This document shows positions 8,163-11,990 of a DNA stretch of 11,990 bases, piece by piece. The stretch spans positions 634-12,623 of the forward strand of contig MHDW01000202.1 in assembly GCA_001803645.1 (NCBI GenBank), given 5' to 3'. A program made the translations under genes and the position numbers. The stretch is from Nitrospirae bacterium GWC2_42_7 (GTDB lineage: Bacteria > Nitrospirota > Thermodesulfovibrionia > Thermodesulfovibrionales > UBA6898). The notes beneath the pieces are model-generated. The model was not told the origin of the DNA, ran no database searches, and worked only from the letters and a program-made list of their open reading frames with translations. Each line of letters starts with the position of its first letter. Within the stretch, counting starts at the first letter, position 1.

Positions 8163-9659
8163 ATGGAAAACTCAAACATCGAAATAATAAATAGAATTCT
8201 TGCGATTCCAGCAGAAGACCGGACCATTGAGTTTAAGCGACTTGGCAAAGATGTATCGGTAGCTAAAATTACCGAAACCATTGTTGCTATGGGGAACACA
8301 GATGGCGGTATTCTCATAATCGGTGTTGACGATCCTCAGAAATCAAACCACAAAGGATTTGATCGTATTTTTGGAATTGAGGAAAATCCGGAAATCTTTG
8401 ATGAAATAGCAAGAAACACTCAGAGGATTACGCCGCCCATTGCCGGGCTCTGGCCGCCTGTTTTGCTTGAGGCCCCCAATAATAAAAAGATCGGGCTTAT
8501 CGTTATACCAAAAGCAAAGGATAATTTCTTATCAATCGACAATCGCGTATACATTTGCCTTGAAAAAGGGAACAAGATGCTTTCACCGCATGAGGTTATA
8601 AAATACTCATACGCAAAAGGGTTTCAGCATGCAGACAGGGAACTTGTTGAGGTTGATTTTGACCTTTTAAAAACAGACTACTACGAAAGGTGGAAAAAAA
8701 CCAGGGAAATTCCTTTCAACGACATCAGGGAGGTGCTCTTTAATACCGGGCTTGCCAGAAAAGATGACATCAACGGTCAACTTAAACCAGTTCGTGCCGC
8801 AGTCTTACTGTTTGCTCTCTTTCCGCATACAGTGATGAAGACAAAATGTACGATCCGGGTTTTTCAGTACGAAGGGACCATCGAGAAAATGCACGAAACA
8901 TTAAACTTGCTCTCAACGCCGGTAACGATTGAGGGCCCGGTAATAAAACAGATAGAGGAGGCTCAAAAATTTGTTTTAACATTATTGCGTGCCGGCATGA
9001 GAATTCCTGCTTCAGGTTTTGTTACAACATATCGGATTCCTGAAAGGGCTATAAGAGAAGCCATTACCAATGCGGTTATTCATCGAGACTATCATATAAA
9101 GAGGGACGTTGAGGTCCGAGTGTTTGAAGACCGTGTTGAAATTGAAAGTCCAGGCCTCTTTCCGTTTAATATCACACCCTTCAATATTGGCTTTGTACGT
9201 TCTGAAGGATATAGAAATGATTTGATGGTAAAGCACCTCCGTGAATTTCCTAATCCTCCCAATCTCGATAGAAATGAAGGTGTTCGAGCAATGCGCTCTG
9301 AAATGGACCGTAATAACCTGTATCCTCCGGTTTTCTACACTTATCCTAATCTTGAGGATGCTGTCCGGGTTGTTTTATTTAATTCAATTAAAGCTACCGA
9401 ATGGGACAAGGTAGCGGCTTATCTCAATAACAAAGAGAAATATGTTACAAATGAAAAAGCAAGAAAAGTATTAGGCAACCCCGACACTTCGAAAGTCTCC
9501 AGGCTTTTACGTAAATGGGTTTCGCAGGGATTGCTTATCAAGCTCGAATCAGGATCGAAAAAGAATTCCCGCTACCGATTGCCGATAACCGACAAAAGAG
9601 ATGAGATTTTATTTGCAGACACTAATGTAAATAAAAATAAAAGGCACACAAATCAATGA
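8163..9659 (+). CDS. AlbA_2/Schlafen-like protein with GHKL ATPase-like domain
   Basis: The family combines an N-terminal AlbA_2 (Schlafen-like, formerly AAA_4) domain, a GHKL-type ATPase-like domain and a winged helix. From the start chosen here (498 residues): the AlbA_2 hallmark TIEFKRLG is at 21-28, followed by MGNTDGGILIIGVDD (43-57); the GHKL N-box REAITNAVIHRDY is at 298-310; ESPGLFP (328-334) is the nucleotide-binding loop; a C-terminal winged helix spans about 413-475. An in-frame ATG at 8127 would overlap the methyltransferase gene by 14 nt and give 510 residues. I prefer 8163 because a GGTGG site lies 6 nt upstream and the 12 extra residues look non-conserved. Such proteins are often called ATP-binding proteins or predicted regulators and recur near restriction systems. 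It could be a regulator or accessory nuclease; the sequence does not decide. It sits between Mod and Res, 22 nt after Mod. Confidence 0.85.
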   Translation: MENSNIEIINRILAIPAEDRTIEFKRLGKDVSVAKITETIVAMGNTDGGILIIGVDDPQKSNHKGFDRIFGIEENPEIFDEIARNTQRITPPIAGLWPPVLLEAPNNKKIGLIVIPKAKDNFLSIDNRVYICLEKGNKMLSPHEVIKYSYAKGFQHADRELVEVDFDLLKTDYYERWKKTREIPFNDIREVLFNTGLARKDDINGQLKPVRAAVLLFALFPHTVMKTKCTIRVFQYEGTIEKMHETLNLLSTPVTIEGPVIKQIEEAQKFVLTLLRAGMRIPASGFVTTYRIPERAIREAITNAVIHRDYHIKRDVEVRVFEDRVEIESPGLFPFNITPFNIGFVRSEGYRNDLMVKHLREFPNPPNLDRNEGVRAMRSEMDRNNLYPPVFYTYPNLEDAVRVVLFNSIKATEWDKVAAYLNNKEKYVTNEKARKVLGNPDTSKVSRLLRKWVSQGLLIKLESGSKKNSRYRLPITDKRDEILFADTNVNKNKRHTNQ

Positions 9660-9775
9660 GTTGCGTTGGTTTTATTTGCAAGCTATATAGAATGTATCGG
9701 CAAAACGCGCGGCGGTTTATGGCGATTAAAGTAAACACAACAAGCGCCCATTTGGCGCAAAAGTTGATTAAATAA
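9656..9775 (+). CDS. Possible 39-residue basic protein overlapping the preceding stop
   Basis: An ORF (MSCVGFICKLYRMYRQNARR, then FMAIKVNTTSAHLAQKLIK) starts with an ATG at 9656 that overlaps the TGA of the AlbA_2 gene as ATGA, an arrangement typical of translational coupling. Its composition is basic (several Arg and Lys, few acidic residues). I recognise no family. Base composition in this stretch is gene-like, while the DNA just after its stop becomes strongly AT-rich. Against it: the ORF is short, no ribosome site stands out, and such an overlap can occur by chance. An imperfect hairpin (GCGCC 9744-9748, GGCGC 9754-9758) falls inside it. Confidence 0.25.
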   Translation: MSCVGFICKLYRMYRQNARRFMAIKVNTTSAHLAQKLIK

Positions 9776-9935
9776 CAAGGAATCTTAAAACACAATGCAG
9801 CGCAAATAAGGCACAGAATAAATTAAATCTAAAATTGATTTAGGGAGGGATTCATTAGTAAAAAACTCTTAAAAATCATAAAATTATGCTGATAAAAATT
9901 AAATCAAAACTAAATATAACTTTTAATTAAGGACT
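9776..9935 (+). promoter_or_regulatory. AT-rich leader before the Res gene
   Basis: This stretch between the small ORF and the helicase gene is about 23% GC (9781-9935), far below the surrounding genes. It contains a 10-bp direct repeat AAATTAAATC (9820-9829 and 9896-9905) and a 6-bp inverted repeat TAAATC/GATTTA (9824-9829, 9837-9842). There is no gene longer than a few codons. A purine-rich GGGAGGG at 9843-9849 has no ATG at a usable distance. I could not fix a -35/-10 pair with confidence, but composition and position fit a separate promoter and control region for Res, which restriction systems often regulate apart from the methylase. Confidence 0.35.
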
Positions 9936-11990
9936 ATGGCAATCCATCCATCATTTCCTCAGTCGCCGTATGAGCTATTAAATCCAGATTACCGCTGGTT
10001 TCCTGCGGACGAGGCGCTTCGCGAATCCAGCTATGAAAAACTGCTGCCGCCGCTCGTCCATAAAATACGTAAGGATGTGACAGCATGGCGGGAAAGCGGC
10101 TATGATGGCGCAACTGCCACAAGCAAAGCGCTTCTTAATTGGTGGTTTAATACTGAACATATCATCCCGACATCAGACGGAAGCAATTCTGACTTCAAAT
10201 ACTATTTTGCACAGCGGGAGGCCATAGAGACAGTCATCTTCCTGTATGAAGCAGCCGGGGTGAAGGACAAGTATGACCTTATTCGCTACGATTCCTCAGG
10301 CGCGGTCTCCACTGGAATGTTTGATGAAGAATGGCTCCGGCTTGTTGTCAAAATGGCAACCGGAACCGGCAAAACCAAAGTAATAAGCCTTGTTATTACA
10401 TGGTGCTATTATCACAAGCTCTATGAGCAGGACTCAAAGCTTGCTACAAATTTTCTCATGATCGCTCCAAATATAATAGTGCTCGATCGTCTGCTAATTG
10501 ACTTTGATGGTCTGAAAATTTTCTTTAATGATCCGCTCCTGCCGGAAAATGGATATGAGGGACAAAACTGGCAGGACGACTTCCAGATGACACTGCATAT
10601 TCAGGATGATGTATCAATTGTCCGGAAGACCGGAAACATTTTTCTGACCAATATCCACCGGGTCTATGCAGGGAGTGATATGGAGCCGAGTTTTGACGAT
10701 GAAAATCTTGAAGATTATTTTCTCGGCAAGAGGCCTGTTGGTAAGACCACGGATTCAAAGATTGACCTCGGCATTATAGTCCGGGAGATTGACGAACTCG
10801 TTGTTATCAATGACGAGGCACACCATATTCATGACAGCCGCCACGCTTGGTTCAAGTCTATCGAAGACATTCACAATCGCCTGAAACAGAAGGACCATTT
10901 TCTTTCCTTGCAGGTTGATGTTACCGCTACCCCGAAACATAATAACGGCGCAATTTTTGTCCAGACTATCAGCGATTATCCGCTTGTTGAAGCCATCACG
11001 CAGAACGTGGTCAAGCGCCCGGTAATTCCTGATGCAGCCAGCCGTGCTAAACTTGCTGAACGTACAAGCTCCAGGTATACGGAAAAGTACGCCGATTATA
11101 TCGCGCTTGGGGTGGAGGAGTGGCGCAAAGCCTATCAAGAGCACGAAAAGCTTGGGAAAAAGGCCGTGCTTTTCATCATGACTGACGATACCAAAAACTG
11201 TGATGATGTTGCTGAATATCTTGAAAAGACCTATCCCGAGTTTAAAGACGCTATTCTCGTTATTCATACAAATAATAATGGTGAGATATCCGAGTCTGAC
11301 TCCAAGAAGAGCAAGGATGAACTGGAGAAACTGAGGAAAGCGTCCAATCAAATCGACGGATGGGAAAGCCCTTATAAAGTTATCGTGTCTGTTCTTATGC
11401 TTAAGGAAGGCTGGGATGTGAGGAATGTTGTCACCATTGTCGGGCTTCGTGCTTATGTAGCGAAAAGCAATATTCTTCCTGAACAGACCCTCGGGCGTGG
11501 CTTGAGAAGAATGTATCCCGGCACGGACATAACCGAATATGTGAGCGTTGTCGGAACAGACGCCTTTATGGATTTTGTCGAATCCATCCAGAGCGAAGGG
11601 GTCGAGCTGGAACGTAAACCAATGGGCGAGGGGACAGGAGCCAAAGCGCCTATTATCATCGAAGTTGACAAAGAGAATAAAAAGAAAGACATGGATAGTC
11701 TGGACATCGAAATACCTGTTCTCAGTCCGCGCATCTACCGTGAATACAAGAACCTCGAAGAACTAAATCCTGCGGTGTTTGATTCGCGAAAAGTTATCTA
11801 CCAACAGTTTTCAGAAGAAGAAAAGCGTGAGATCGTCTTTAAAGACATTACAACTGGAGAGATTAACCACACAACGATACTGGACTCCGCTGCGGTAACG
11901 GACTATCGGAGCGTGATCGGATACTTTACACAAATTATTATGAAAGATCTTCGCCTTGTGAGCGGTTATGATGTATTGTACGGCAAGGTA
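9936..11990 (+). CDS. Helicase/restriction subunit of a type III-like system (Res), 3' end outside window
   Basis: The frame is open from the ATG at 9936 to the right edge, giving 685 residues with no stop. It is a superfamily 2 DEAD/DEAH helicase of the Res_III type. In order: a Q-motif-like AQREAIETVIFLY (about 91-103); Walker A MATGTGKT at 140-147; DEAH at 293-296; TATP at 330-333; KEGWDV at 490-495; and the arginine-finger motif QTLGRGLRR at 517-525. In type III enzymes Res translocates or diffuses along DNA and cuts when unmodified sites are met; the PD-(D/E)XK nuclease domain, if present, would lie C-terminal and is not seen here. The N-terminus (HPSFPQSPYELLNPDYRWFP) resembles the family I remember as BPTD_3080-type restriction endonucleases, whose genes sit beside a site-specific methyltransferase like the one upstream. 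The ribosome site AAGGA (9929-9933) is unusually close to the ATG. Confidence 0.92.
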   Translation, partial: MAIHPSFPQSPYELLNPDYRWFPADEALRESSYEKLLPPLVHKIRKDVTAWRESGYDGATATSKALLNWWFNTEHIIPTSDGSNSDFKYYFAQREAIETVIFLYEAAGVKDKYDLIRYDSSGAVSTGMFDEEWLRLVVKMATGTGKTKVISLVITWCYYHKLYEQDSKLATNFLMIAPNIIVLDRLLIDFDGLKIFFNDPLLPENGYEGQNWQDDFQMTLHIQDDVSIVRKTGNIFLTNIHRVYAGSDMEPSFDDENLEDYFLGKRPVGKTTDSKIDLGIIVREIDELVVINDEAHHIHDSRHAWFKSIEDIHNRLKQKDHFLSLQVDVTATPKHNNGAIFVQTISDYPLVEAITQNVVKRPVIPDAASRAKLAERTSSRYTEKYADYIALGVEEWRKAYQEHEKLGKKAVLFIMTDDTKNCDDVAEYLEKTYPEFKDAILVIHTNNNGEISESDSKKSKDELEKLRKASNQIDGWESPYKVIVSVLMLKEGWDVRNVVTIVGLRAYVAKSNILPEQTLGRGLRRMYPGTDITEYVSVVGTDAFMDFVESIQSEGVELERKPMGEGTGAKAPIIIEVDKENKKKDMDSLDIEIPVLSPRIYREYKNLEELNPAVFDSRKVIYQQFSEEEKREIVFKDITTGEINHTTILDSAAVTDYRSVIGYFTQIIMKDLRLVSGYDVLYGKV

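Noticed and set aside
9744..9758. Hairpin GCGCC-N5-GGCGC considered as a transcription terminator after the AlbA_2 gene
   Set aside because: The stem is only 5 bp and no T-run follows; it also lies inside the possible 39-codon ORF.
9760..9780. GTTGATT and AAATAAC near the hairpin considered as integron attC core boxes
   Set aside because: They do not match the GTTRRRY and RYYYAAC consensus, and there is no long imperfect palindrome between them.
9843..9890. Strong ribosome-site-like GGGAGGG followed by a short frame beginning with ATT
   Set aside because: The frame encodes about 12 residues with no normal start codon; it is more likely chance purine-rich DNA in the leader.
1..11990. CRISPR arrays, tRNA or rRNA genes, insertion-sequence transposases, integrase
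   Set aside because: I saw no regularly spaced repeats, tRNA-like cloverleaf, rRNA signature or transposase/integrase motifs. Any island-end integrase would have to lie beyond the right edge.

Overview
The window joins a housekeeping DNA gyrase locus to a block of accessory, defence-type genes, all on the + strand. The left third holds the 3' part of gyrB and the whole of gyrA, 17 nt apart. GyrB carries the large insertion after its Toprim motif seen in Gram-negative type GyrB, and both genes use many AGG/AGA arginine codons at moderate GC. This suggests a Gram-negative bacterium. I lean, weakly, to Nitrospirota or a delta-proteobacterium-like lineage; the window alone does not settle it.

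Directly after gyrA, with no terminator visible, lies a 55-codon ORF that looks like only the C-terminal half of a Phd/YefM-type antitoxin. After a short AT-rich gap come five larger genes: a DinD-family protein, a stand-alone SIR2-like protein, a beta-class (type III-like) DNA methyltransferase, a protein with an AlbA_2/Schlafen-like domain plus a GHKL ATPase-like domain and C-terminal winged helix, and the first 685 residues of a superfamily 2 helicase/restriction subunit that runs off the right edge. From dinD to the AlbA_2 gene the gaps are 46, 21 and 22 nt, so this part looks like one transcription unit. The helicase gene follows a 276-nt gap, very AT-rich in its second half, and may have its own promoter.

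The methyltransferase (Mod) and helicase (Res) form a type III-like restriction-modification pair. The SIR2-like protein could be an NAD-degrading effector and DinD could tie the cassette to DNA damage; both roles are inferred from family knowledge and gene order. The strongest internal signal is in the methyltransferase: the stretch between its two catalytic halves, where the target recognition domain should sit, is about 32% GC against 48-53% on either side, as expected if the specificity domain had been swapped. Other points are the broken antitoxin at the gyrA junction, the AlbA_2/GHKL gene between Mod and Res, and a 39-codon ORF overlapping that gene's stop.
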